Positions 18,607 through 27,608 of a stretch of DNA of 46,660 nt are shown one piece after another; the stretch's first letter is position 1; the number at the start of each line of letters is the position of its first letter. The DNA is from an uncultured Actinomycetes bacterium. Lineage in GTDB: Bacteria; Actinomycetota; Actinomycetes; Nanopelagicales; Nanopelagicaceae. Both the position numbers and the translations under genes were made by a program. Location: NCBI GenBank assembly GCA_903852585.1, contig CAINRG010000033.1, positions 69,633-116,292 on the forward strand. The letters run 5' to 3'. The notes under the pieces are model-generated. The model saw only the letters and a program-made list of their open reading frames with translations, searched no databases and was not told the DNA's origin.

Positions 18607-19978
18607 AACGCTCTCCTAGAGCGGTGAGAAGAGCTGGGCCAACAGAATTAACATCGCCGGCTCCTAATGTAAGAACCACATCTCCGGATTCGACAAGTCC
18701 TGCAACCTCTTGAATCACTTCAATCATTGATGGCTGGTAATGAAATTTAGATTCATCTTGGTTTCGAGCAATCATCAAAGATGAGACTCCTGGGATTGCT
18801 TCCTCGCTCGCGGCATAAACTTCTAGAAGATAAACCTGGTCTGCCAACGTGAGCGCCTCACCAAACTCTCGGGCAAATGTCTGAGTCCTCGAGAATCGAT
18901 GGGGCTGAAAAATGACATACAACTTTCCACCATCTGCATACCGTCTGGCGGTTTCAAGGGTCACTCGAACTTCGGTCGGATGATGGCCATAATCATCAAT
19001 AACTCGAACTTTGTTGATGGTTCCTTTTAGTTCAAATCGTCTCCGTGCACCACTAAATTCTAAGAGTCCTATGAAAATATCGGACAAGGAGATGCCCAGG
19101 CAGTATGCAGAAGCGATGGCGGCGGTCGCATTCAAAATGTTGTGGAATCCCGGAATGCTCAGCTCAACTTCCCCGAGAACTTTTCCCTTATGAGTTAAAC
19201 GAGCGACACTTGACCCACTCTCTAAGTGAATCCGTGAAAGCTGGAAATCATTTGAAGGATTTTCAGAGCCATATGTGACAATCTTGAGATCAGTACGCGA
19301 AACAGAAGCGAGAAGGGTTTGGATATTTTCATCATCCCCGCAAGCAACAAGAAATCCTTCTGGTTGAATTGAATCGATAAACTCTTTAAATGCTTCAGTG
19401 AGTACTTCTAGAGTTGCAAAATGATCCACATGATCGAGTTCGAGATTTGTAATAATCGCGCCTGAAGGTTTGTAGGCCAGGAAGGAGCCATCGGATTCAT
19501 CTGCCTCAGCAACGAAAATATCCCCGCTGCCCAAATGTGCATTTGTTCCAGAGTTATTTATCATGCCACCGATTGCAAAAGATGGATCAAGTCCCGCTCG
19601 TTGGAGGGCAACAGTGAGCATCGATGTCGTTGTTGTCTTGCCATGTGTTCCGGCTACTGCCACTGATCTCTTTCCTGCCATGACAAGAGCAAGTGCGTCA
19701 GCGCGAGCCATGATCTGGGCGCCACGAGATTGAGCCTCCACCAACTCAGGATTCTGCGAAGAGATTGCTGAGGAGACTACGACAACATCGGCGCCTGCCT
19801 GATTTTGGGCAGCATGTCCAATAAATACTCTTGCACCCAGAGTTTCCAATTGCGTTGTCACAGCACTCTCTTTTACATCAGATCCGGAGACCGTGGCTCC
19901 TTGTGCCAGCATGATGCGAGCAATACCGCTCATTCCCGCGCCGCCGATGCCGATGAAGTGGAAGTGCTTGTGTGTCAC
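18599..19978 (-). CDS. murC: UDP-N-acetylmuramate--L-alanine ligase MurC
   Basis: 459 residues. MurC adds L-alanine to UDP-MurNAc. The N-terminal Rossmann segment FHFIGIGGAGMSGIA, the ATP loop AGTHGKTTTTS and later Mur-ligase motifs are present. An open frame extends 45 residues further upstream, but those codons lie inside murG; I choose GTG at 19978 because it overlaps the murG stop as GTGA, the pattern used across this cluster, and places the GIGG motif about 8 residues from the start, as in the family. Confidence 0.96.
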   Translation of the reverse strand: MTHKHFHFIGIGGAGMSGIARIMLAQGATVSGSDVKESAVTTQLETLGARVFIGHAAQNQAGADVVVVSSAISSQNPELVEAQSRGAQIMARADALALVMAGKRSVAVAGTHGKTTTTSMLTVALQRAGLDPSFAIGGMINNSGTNAHLGSGDIFVAEADESDGSFLAYKPSGAIITNLELDHVDHFATLEVLTEAFKEFIDSIQPEGFLVACGDDENIQTLLASVSRTDLKIVTYGSENPSNDFQLSRIHLESGSSVARLTHKGKVLGEVELSIPGFHNILNATAAIASAYCLGISLSDIFIGLLEFSGARRRFELKGTINKVRVIDDYGHHPTEVRVTLETARRYADGGKLYVIFQPHRFSRTQTFAREFGEALTLADQVYLLEVYAASEEAIPGVSSLMIARNQDESKFHYQPSMIEVIQEVAGLVESGDVVLTLGAGDVNSVGPALLTALGERFA

Positions 19979-21078
19979 TTTGCCTCCCCCAGTCGTTCGA
20001 TCACTATTTTTACGATGCGCTGTGTTGCATCCAGCGGAACTGTAGAAGAATGTGGAGTTGTGGCCAACTTTTTTCCAGCCGCGATGAGTCCAAGCAGATG
20101 CTCCCCCAGCCATCTGGATGTGAACTCTCCATTGCTAATCAGGGTTGCTCTCCCAGTGTTCACAAGCGCAAGCGCATTCAATTTTTGTTCGCCATTTCCA
20201 ATGGGAAGAGGAACGAGCAATGAATATGTTCCAATTGCCGAAAGCTCATGACATGTAACTGCGCCGCTTCTGCTAATGACAAGATCGGCAGCTACATATG
20301 CACGCGGGAGGTCATCTATATACGAGAGCGGCGTATAGCCACTTTCTCGGTCTGGCAGAGGATGTGCTCGCCCAACGGCGTGAACGATTTGAATTCCGTT
20401 TTTTGTAATCAATTCTCGAGAGTTCTCAATAACCGAATTGATATGTGCCGAGCCTTGAGAGCCACCAAATACGAGGACTATGGGATTATCAGCTGAAAAC
20501 CCCCATTCGCCTGCTTTTTCTGCGCGGATAGCGCGGCGAGATTCTTCACTTGCACTAGAAAGAGCGATAACTTCTTTGCGAAGTGGGATTCCAACATATG
20601 TCGAGCTTTTCCAGATAGACGAGCTGTCTCGAGTTTCTTCAAATGACACTAGCCCACGCGCACCAAGCTTCATTCCGAGAGTATTTGCCTTTCCGGGAAT
20701 TGAATTCGCCTCATGCACGATGATCGGAATCTTTTTGATGCGGGCGACGATGTAGGCAGATGAAGAAACATATCCTCCGAATCCAATAAGGAGATCTACA
20801 TCAGAGAGAGCCTTGAAAGTACCTGCTATGGATGAGAGAAATTTAAAAGGCCACATCAGCGCAGAAGGCTTTGGCTTCCGTGGAAATGGTGCTTTTGTAA
20901 TTGTCTTTAAATCAAAACCAGCGGCAGGGACCAGGTGGGTTTCTAGCCCCTGGGAAGTTCCAAGAAATTCAATAGAAAGCTCCGGAAAATTTTCTCTGAG
21001 AAAACGAGCAACAGCCAGCGCCGGCTCTACGTGACCCGCCGTTCCGCCTCCGGCCAAAAGGATCTTTTTATTTCCCAT
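19975..21078 (-). CDS. murG: UDP-GlcNAc:lipid I N-acetylglucosaminyltransferase MurG
   Basis: 367 residues, GT28 family, peripheral on the inner face of the membrane. It converts lipid I to lipid II. The N-terminal GGGTAGHVEPALAVA motif, the GGSQGSAHIN loop and the ISRSGAVTCHELSAIG donor-binding motif are visible. The ATG overlaps the ftsW stop by 1 bp (TAATG), and the stop overlaps the murC GTG by 4 bp. Confidence 0.97.
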   Translation of the reverse strand: MGNKKILLAGGGTAGHVEPALAVARFLRENFPELSIEFLGTSQGLETHLVPAAGFDLKTITKAPFPRKPKPSALMWPFKFLSSIAGTFKALSDVDLLIGFGGYVSSSAYIVARIKKIPIIVHEANSIPGKANTLGMKLGARGLVSFEETRDSSSIWKSSTYVGIPLRKEVIALSSASEESRRAIRAEKAGEWGFSADNPIVLVFGGSQGSAHINSVIENSRELITKNGIQIVHAVGRAHPLPDRESGYTPLSYIDDLPRAYVAADLVISRSGAVTCHELSAIGTYSLLVPLPIGNGEQKLNALALVNTGRATLISNGEFTSRWLGEHLLGLIAAGKKLATTPHSSTVPLDATQRIVKIVIERLGEAK

Positions 21079-22280
21079 TATCTCTTTCCAACTTTTGATT
21101 GGCGACTTGATTTTCGACTGGCGATGGATTGAGCGACTTCAGGATCTTGACGAAGTACATTGAGAACAAATGCAATCCCTAGGAAATTGGCAATTAACGA
21201 GGAGCCTCCGTAGGAAATAAAAGGCAAAGTAACGCCAACAACAGGAAAGATGCCGATATCAGATGCGACATTCACAGTTACCTGAAAAAGAAGCCAGGCG
21301 CCGATTCCAGCGCAGGCATATCGTGAAAACTGATCGCGAGTATGGAGAGCGGTACGGAAAATTCCGTAGATAAGAGCTGCAAAAAGTGCCAAGACGAGAA
21401 TTGTTCCAACCAATCCAAGTTCCTCACCGATAACTGAGAAAATAAAATCAGTATTTGCCTCAGAAAGATTTCCCCACTTTTGACGACTTGCTCCAAGCCC
21501 GACACCAAAAAGTCCGCCACTTGCAAGCCCCATCACCGAGTGAGCGGTTTGCCATCCAGCAAATTTGTATACCTGAGGATCAAATGGGTGAAGAACGGCT
21601 TCGAATCTATGGAGTCGATTTGGTTGAGTAACAATGAAGGCGGTTGCAAAAAGTCCGCCGAGGATTGATACCAAAGTAAAGTGACGTATCGGCGTTCCGC
21701 CAACAAAAACCATGGTTGCTGCGATAGCCATGACAATGAGAGCGGTACCGAGATCTTTTCCGAGCATGATGAGAAAAGTAAGAAGAAGAGCTCCGGGAAG
21801 GATGTAGGCGAGAAGGTTCCAGGCAGTGAATTGAGTTTGCGGATTCTTTGCGACACGATCATCGAAGCGTTTTAGTTGTGAAGCGCAAAAGAGAATGAGA
21901 CCTAGCTTTGCGAATTCGGCAGGCTGGAGGGTAAAAGGCCCCAAACCAATCCAAGATTTATTTCCGTTGATTTCACGTCCGATAAATGGAAGTTGAGGAA
22001 GAAGCAAACCAACAAAGCTTAAGGGAATTGAAATTCTCGCCAATTTTTCCCAGATTCCTATTTTTATCTTTGACGCATAATTTGTCAGAATCAATGCGAT
22101 GCAGAGAAAAAGAACTTGCTTGAGAAAGATTGAGTACGTTGTTCCATTCTGCTCAAAAGACTTCACTGAGGATGCAGAGAGGACCATGACAAGGCCAAGC
22201 CCAGAAAGAAGAGAGACTGTAAATAAAATAATGAGGTAAGGGGCCGCCGGTCGTGCAAGAAAATGTGCATAGCGTTTCAT
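21078..22280 (-). CDS. ftsW: SEDS-family peptidoglycan glycosyltransferase FtsW
   Basis: 400 residues with about ten hydrophobic helices. FtsW polymerises lipid II at the septum together with its cognate class B PBP, here FtsI at 27609. The extracytoplasmic loop with INGNKSWIGLGPFTLQPAEFAKL and the C-terminal FPVVGVTLPFISYGGSSLI motif are diagnostic for SEDS proteins. Position between murD and murG favours FtsW over RodA. Overlaps on both sides are 1 bp. Confidence 0.96.
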   Translation of the reverse strand: MKRYAHFLARPAAPYLIILFTVSLLSGLGLVMVLSASSVKSFEQNGTTYSIFLKQVLFLCIALILTNYASKIKIGIWEKLARISIPLSFVGLLLPQLPFIGREINGNKSWIGLGPFTLQPAEFAKLGLILFCASQLKRFDDRVAKNPQTQFTAWNLLAYILPGALLLTFLIMLGKDLGTALIVMAIAATMVFVGGTPIRHFTLVSILGGLFATAFIVTQPNRLHRFEAVLHPFDPQVYKFAGWQTAHSVMGLASGGLFGVGLGASRQKWGNLSEANTDFIFSVIGEELGLVGTILVLALFAALIYGIFRTALHTRDQFSRYACAGIGAWLLFQVTVNVASDIGIFPVVGVTLPFISYGGSSLIANFLGIAFVLNVLRQDPEVAQSIASRKSSRQSKVGKR

Positions 22281-23647
22281 TACACACCCACCATCGTTCT
22301 AACGGTGTCTGCAAAAAGGTTTCCACGATGGGCATAGGAGGTGAATTGGTCCATGGAAGCACATGCAGGTGCTAGCAAAACGGCATCTCCAGGCTCAGCA
22401 ACTTTCTGAGCTTCCTCAATAATCGAGGTCATGAGAATTTGTACATTTTCTGCCGCCCCAATCATGATGCGCGGAATATCCGGTGCGAATTCCATCAACG
22501 CCTTTTCAATAAGCGGAGCATCAGTCCCAATCAAAATTGCCGCGCGCAAACGTGGTGCAGCTCGCTGGACAAGTTTCTCCATAGAGGCACCCTTTGCTAG
22601 GCCGCCGGCAATCCAAACAACCTTTTCATGGGAAAGAATTGACGCGATGGCAGCGTGAGGATTTGTCGCCTTGGAATCATTTACCCAAGAAATATTCTCT
22701 CGTTCAAGAACAATTTCACTGCGATGGTGATCTACGGTAAATGAGCTTAGGCCATCTTTAATGGCTGCATGCGAGATACCCAGCGCTCTCGCCAATCCGG
22801 CTGCCGCCATTGCATTAGAAACATTATGTGGAACAGTCGGTTTGATATCGGCGAGCTCTGCAAAAGTTTCAGCATGAGCAGGATCTTGAATAAACGCCCG
22901 ATCTACGAGGAGATTTTCGACCAAGCCGATTTCTCCGGGGGCTGGCGTCTCTAGTGAATAGAAAATTTTGCGCGTTTTATATGCAGTGGAGCGAGTCGCA
23001 ATTTCAACATCCTCGGAATTAAGAATCGCTATAGGAGCATCGTTCAGTAAGGAGAGCTTTGCATTTGCGTATTCATCAAAGCTGCCATGCCAATCAATGT
23101 GATCTTCTGCGATATTGAGGACGGCAACAGCTTCATAGCGCGCCTCGTGGCTCCAATGGATTTGAAAAGAGGAAAGTTCTAACGCAAGAATGTCATAGGA
23201 CGTAGCGGCGCTGAGCGCCTCAATCACCGTATCTCCAACATTTCCGCAGGCCACTCCGTGAACTTTTGCCGATTCAAAAATAGAGTTCAACATTTGAACT
23301 GTAGTAGTCTTTCCATTTGTGCCAGTTAATCCAACCCATTTTTGATCTGGTGCCACTTCCAATTTCACTCGCCATGCAAAATCAATCTCACTCATCATGA
23401 CGACGTTATCAGCGACTAATTTCGCAACGAAAGAATGGTCTGGTCTCCAGCCTGGCGAGACAATAGCAAGATCAATTCCTTGGGGAATTTCTGTTCTTGT
23501 TTTGATGCCAAAAATCTCTTCAACTTTTTCATCAATGATAATCGGGGTGATATTTCGTGCCTGCAAAAATTTACAGAGCGCTTTTCCTGTCACTCCCCCA
23601 CCAACAATAGCTATTGATTGTGAGCTAAGCTCCTCGAGAAATGACAT
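22280..23647 (-). CDS. murD: UDP-N-acetylmuramoylalanine--D-glutamate ligase MurD
   Basis: 455 residues from the ATG at 23647, which lies one base after the mraY stop (TGA-G-ATG). Longer in-frame starts at 23671 and 23695 would run into mraY; 23671 is a fair alternative because the ribosome site for 23647 is poor. MurD adds D-glutamate. The first strand SIAIVGGGVTGKAL, ATP loop GLTGTNGKTTT and the C-terminal LLAPACASMDQFTSYAHRG motif support the call. Confidence 0.95.
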   Translation of the reverse strand: MSFLEELSSQSIAIVGGGVTGKALCKFLQARNITPIIIDEKVEEIFGIKTRTEIPQGIDLAIVSPGWRPDHSFVAKLVADNVVMMSEIDFAWRVKLEVAPDQKWVGLTGTNGKTTTVQMLNSIFESAKVHGVACGNVGDTVIEALSAATSYDILALELSSFQIHWSHEARYEAVAVLNIAEDHIDWHGSFDEYANAKLSLLNDAPIAILNSEDVEIATRSTAYKTRKIFYSLETPAPGEIGLVENLLVDRAFIQDPAHAETFAELADIKPTVPHNVSNAMAAAGLARALGISHAAIKDGLSSFTVDHHRSEIVLERENISWVNDSKATNPHAAIASILSHEKVVWIAGGLAKGASMEKLVQRAAPRLRAAILIGTDAPLIEKALMEFAPDIPRIMIGAAENVQILMTSIIEEAQKVAEPGDAVLLAPACASMDQFTSYAHRGNLFADTVRTMVGV

Positions 23648-23648
23648 C

Positions 23649-24707
23649 TCAAGATACGACCCATTGCGCATAAAAAAGTCCAAGTCCGGCTGCAACGCTA
23701 AACCCGGCGATGATCCAAAAACGAATTACAATCGTAACTTCAGCCCAACCAAGTAGCTCGAAATGATGGTGAAGTGGCGCCATGCGAAATACGCGTTTTC
23801 CCCCGGAAATTTTGAAATACAGCGTTTGAATGATGACTGACATCGTGATGATTACAAAAAGTCCACCCAACGCAACAAGAAGCAGTTCTGTTCTTAGAGT
23901 GATAGCTAAACCAGATATAGCGCCTCCGAGAGAGAGTGATCCAACATCACCCATAAATATCTTTGCAGGCGAGGTATTCCACCATAAAAATCCCGCACAA
24001 GCGCCGGCATATGCTGCAGCAAGCACTGCAAGATCCAGGGGATCTCGAACGTTATAACAATGGCCTGCGCCGCCAAATGCACAGCTTTGACGAAATTCCC
24101 AAACACCGATCATGATGAAGGCTAAAAATGTCATGATGGAAGTTCCGCTTGCTAGGCCATCAAGGCCGTCGGTCAGATTCACCCCATTGCTTGTACCAAG
24201 AACGAGAAAAATTACCCAAAGGATTACAAGAACTGCGCCGAGCTTCAAGGATGTATCGCGTACTGTCGAAAAATGAAGTGAGATGGGCGTCAAACCAAAA
24301 CTATCGGCAAAATGAATTCCTGCAAATCCAAATCCTGCTGCTACTACTGTTTGACCAAGGAGCTTTTGTTTTGAATTTAGCCCCAGTGATCGCTGCTTAA
24401 CAATTTTCATCCAATCATCGACAAACCCAACTATTCCTAGGCCAATGACAAGTCCAATAACGAGAAGTGCCGAAGTGCTGACGCGAACTCCATCGAGTAT
24501 GTGGCTTGCAAAATAGGCAAGCGTTGAGGCGGAGATGAGAACGACTCCACCAATTGTTGGAGTTCCTCGTTTTGTGTGATGACTCTGTGGGCCATCGTCG
24601 CGAATCATCTGGCCATAACCGCGCTTGGCCAAGAACCGGATAAGTGCAGGAGTAAAGAGAAAACTCAGGAGTGTTGCAACGGCACCTGCGACAAGAATGC
24701 CTTTCAT
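23649..24707 (-). CDS. mraY: Phospho-N-acetylmuramoyl-pentapeptide transferase MraY
   Basis: 352 residues, about ten membrane helices. MraY transfers phospho-MurNAc-pentapeptide to undecaprenyl phosphate to make lipid I. Signature segments are DDGPQSHHTKRGTPTIGG near the N-terminus, the aspartate motif GFVDDWMK, NLTDGLDGLASG and the MAPLHHHFELLGW histidine motif. The ATG overlaps the murF stop by 4 bp. Confidence 0.98.
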   Translation of the reverse strand: MKGILVAGAVATLLSFLFTPALIRFLAKRGYGQMIRDDGPQSHHTKRGTPTIGGVVLISASTLAYFASHILDGVRVSTSALLVIGLVIGLGIVGFVDDWMKIVKQRSLGLNSKQKLLGQTVVAAGFGFAGIHFADSFGLTPISLHFSTVRDTSLKLGAVLVILWVIFLVLGTSNGVNLTDGLDGLASGTSIMTFLAFIMIGVWEFRQSCAFGGAGHCYNVRDPLDLAVLAAAYAGACAGFLWWNTSPAKIFMGDVGSLSLGGAISGLAITLRTELLLVALGGLFVIITMSVIIQTLYFKISGGKRVFRMAPLHHHFELLGWAEVTIVIRFWIIAGFSVAAGLGLFYAQWVVS

Positions 24708-26113
24708 TCGCCCACCCCTTCATTCTCGTGACGTAGATGTGCTGATGCAATAAGTTTCTCTGCTAACTCATCAAGATGCTCTGCGCGAGATGCCTTCACG
24801 AGGACAACGTCACCATCTGAAAAATGCTTACTAATTCCAAGTGCCTCTTCCTGCGTTAAGAAATAATGCGTTGTCATCTCATCACCTGCCGCAAAGTCCA
24901 ACTTCAACCCATCCAGGTAGAGGTCGGTTCCGACGCAGACAAGATGATCGATTCCTAGTTCAGAGGCGAGTCTGCCAACTTCACGGTGCTCCACAGCTTC
25001 TGACTCGCCGAGTTCGTGCATCTTGCCAAGGAATGCCCATGAGACTCCCCCGCGTTCTTGAGCTAAAAGGGCGAGAGTTCGAAGGGCTGCTGACGTGCTC
25101 TGGGGATTGGCGTTGTAGGAATCATTTACTATCAAGACGCCACCCTCATCGTGCAATTCCATCCTCCATTTACTGGAAATGTCAGCCATCGAGAGGGATG
25201 CTGCAATAGATTCAATATCGATACCCAGTTCGGATGCAACAGCTGCTGCAGCAAGGGCATTGGACACTTGATGTGCTCCGAGTAGGCGCAGACTGACCGG
25301 GGCTCGACCAGCAGGTGTCACTAAATCAAAATGAGCACGTCCCTCGCGAGATTCCAGATCAGCAGCTCTCACAATGTCGCCAGATTTTTCACCAAAAGAA
25401 ATTCTTTTTATTGAGCGTCCGCTACCCATTTTCGGAGTAAACGCGTCATAACTTCCCAAAATCGCGATTCCATAATCGGGCAAAGAATCAATAAGTTCAC
25501 CTTTTGTCCGAGCGATAGCCTCCTCTGACCCAAATTCACCAAGGTGGGCGCTTCCAACGACAAGTACGACGCCTATCTGAGGTTGTGCAATTGAGCAAAG
25601 ATAAGAAATATCTCCGGTGTGACGAGCGCCCATTTCTACAATGCAAAATTTTGTTGAGTCCGAACATAAAAGAACTGTAAGTGGAACGCCTATTTCGTTA
25701 TTGAAAGAGCCTGCAGGGGAAATAGTTTCACCATGAGGAGCCAGAATCTGCGTGAGCAAATCCTTAGTCGTTGTTTTTCCTTGAGAGCCTGTCAGACCGA
25801 TAAAGGTCGTTCCTTCCATTTTCTCACGAACAAAACGAGCAAGTCGGGAAAGGGCTTCCAGTGAATCACTGACAAGAATGGAAGGAATGTTGAACTCCTC
25901 TGTACAGAGCGCAAATTCAGAGCCACCTGCAATCGCCTCAACACAAAAATCATTTCCATCTACGCGTTCTCCAGGCAGAGCAACAAAAAAGGTTCCAGGT
26001 TGAGCCTTGCGAGAATCAATGATGGGAAGGGCACTCGTGCTATTTTTTGAATCAAGATTAATTAATCGACCACCGGTTGCCAGAGCGATTTCTTCGAAAG
26101 TTAGCGTAATCAT
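24704..26113 (-). CDS. murF: UDP-MurNAc-tripeptide--D-Ala-D-Ala ligase MurF
   Basis: 469 residues. MurF completes the pentapeptide with D-Ala-D-Ala. The ATP loop FIGLTGSQGKTTTKD near residue 105, NNEIGVPLT, EMGARHTGDI and NDSYNANPQS motifs are as expected. The start overlaps the murE stop by 4 bp. No ddl gene is in this cluster, so the dipeptide is made elsewhere. Confidence 0.97.
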   Translation of the reverse strand: MITLTFEEIALATGGRLINLDSKNSTSALPIIDSRKAQPGTFFVALPGERVDGNDFCVEAIAGGSEFALCTEEFNIPSILVSDSLEALSRLARFVREKMEGTTFIGLTGSQGKTTTKDLLTQILAPHGETISPAGSFNNEIGVPLTVLLCSDSTKFCIVEMGARHTGDISYLCSIAQPQIGVVLVVGSAHLGEFGSEEAIARTKGELIDSLPDYGIAILGSYDAFTPKMGSGRSIKRISFGEKSGDIVRAADLESREGRAHFDLVTPAGRAPVSLRLLGAHQVSNALAAAAVASELGIDIESIAASLSMADISSKWRMELHDEGGVLIVNDSYNANPQSTSAALRTLALLAQERGGVSWAFLGKMHELGESEAVEHREVGRLASELGIDHLVCVGTDLYLDGLKLDFAAGDEMTTHYFLTQEEALGISKHFSDGDVVLVKASRAEHLDELAEKLIASAHLRHENEGVGE

Positions 26114-27603
26114 GCAAGCCTCTCAATTGCTCGCGCCAATTCAAGGCGATCATCAAATGGATGCTTTTCTCCGTTAATCTCTTGTCCAGTCTCATGACCT
26201 TTGCCAAGCACAACAACAACATCCCCTGGCTGCGCTTCTGAAACCGCAATAGCAATTGCGCCGCGACGATCCTCTTCAATGATAACTTTCTCATCCTTTT
26301 CAAGCTCACTTGCGAGCCCAGAAGTCATCTCATTCAATATGCTCATTGGCTCTTCACTTCGAGGATTATCGGAAGTAAAGATTGCGAAATCTGCACCAGC
26401 GGCAAGTGCTTTACCCATCAACGGACGTTTTTTGGCGTCGCGATCTCCACCGCATCCCAGTACTGCAATTACCTTTCCAGATGTAATTTCGCGAACGGCA
26501 GAAAGAACCCGTTCGACTGCATCAGGAGTGTGTGCATAGTCAACAAGAGCTAAAAACTTTTGGCCAAGGTCGACTTTTTCCAATCTTCCTTCAGGCCCGC
26601 GGAGTCGGTTCAGATCCATAGCTATTGCAAGTGGATCGACGCCGCTATCTACTGCTAGAGCTATTGCCATTAACGCATTATCTAAATTATGTGCACCGAC
26701 AAGTGGAAGATGTCCCTCAATCAATATTCCACCAATGCCGCGGATAGAAATCTCGTATCCGTCACCTGAAATTTGATGTGAAACATAATGCCAGTCTGCT
26801 TTTTTTGAATCTCGGGAAACGGTGTGGATGGGTATTCCAGCCATGTCACATAATTTCACTCCGTATGCATCGTCAATATTAACAAAGCCACGCTCGGCAA
26901 ATTCGGTTGTGAAAAGCTTCGCTTTTGTCGCAAAGTAACTTTCCATATTCCCGTGGAAATCTAAGTGGTCTTGAGTAAGATTTGTGAAAGAAACAGTTGA
27001 ATAATGCGAACCCGCAATTCTTTTCTGTGCAATTGCATGACTGCTGACTTCCATAACTAGATTATGAAAGTTTCGCTCCACCATTGTTGCAACTGCCGCC
27101 TGCAGTTCTGGACTTTCAGGAGTGGTGAATTGTGCTGGATACTGCTCTTTCCCAAGCGAAATACCTGTCGTACCGATAAATCCTGCTTCACGATTGTTCA
27201 GTGCCCATATTTGGTGAAGAAGGGATGCTGTTGTTGTCTTTCCATTTGTTCCAGTAATTCCTACAGCATGCAGCGCCCTAAATGGTGATCCGTAAAACCA
27301 CGCAGAAATATCTCCCAAATAGAAGCGAGGATTTTCAATCACCACGACCGGGAGAATTGATTGTGCTATTTTCGCACCTTCGGCATCGGTAAGTACTGCA
27401 ACCGCGCCTTTATCCTTGGCCTGTGAAAGAAATGTTGCGCCATGGTTTTTCATTCCTGGAAGTGCAACAAATAGATCTCCGCTTTCTAATGCATACGTTG
27501 AAGAAGTGACGCCCGTGAAAGAGAATGAATTTTCTATTTCCGAAATGCCCAGAAGTCGCGCAAGCTCCGAGGAGCTTCGAGTACGTGGATTAATGGGTCT
27601 CAT
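26110..27603 (-). CDS. murE: UDP-MurNAc-tripeptide synthetase MurE, meso-diaminopimelate type
   Basis: 497 residues. MurE adds the third residue of the stem peptide. The ATP loop GITGTNGKTTTAS contains K122, and the substrate motif DNPR at 412-415 is the form that selects meso-diaminopimelate rather than lysine. I therefore infer A1-gamma-type, DAP-containing peptidoglycan. The ATG lies 5 nt after the ftsI stop; the stop overlaps murF by 4 bp. Confidence 0.97.
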   Translation of the reverse strand: MRPINPRTRSSSELARLLGISEIENSFSFTGVTSSTYALESGDLFVALPGMKNHGATFLSQAKDKGAVAVLTDAEGAKIAQSILPVVVIENPRFYLGDISAWFYGSPFRALHAVGITGTNGKTTTASLLHQIWALNNREAGFIGTTGISLGKEQYPAQFTTPESPELQAAVATMVERNFHNLVMEVSSHAIAQKRIAGSHYSTVSFTNLTQDHLDFHGNMESYFATKAKLFTTEFAERGFVNIDDAYGVKLCDMAGIPIHTVSRDSKKADWHYVSHQISGDGYEISIRGIGGILIEGHLPLVGAHNLDNALMAIALAVDSGVDPLAIAMDLNRLRGPEGRLEKVDLGQKFLALVDYAHTPDAVERVLSAVREITSGKVIAVLGCGGDRDAKKRPLMGKALAAGADFAIFTSDNPRSEEPMSILNEMTSGLASELEKDEKVIIEEDRRGAIAIAVSEAQPGDVVVVLGKGHETGQEINGEKHPFDDRLELARAIERLA

Positions 27604-27608
27604 GACTT

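Noticed and set aside
19979-20113. 45-residue N-terminal extension of MurC
   Set aside because: These codons lie within murG, have no similarity to MurC, and the GTGA overlap gives a standard start.
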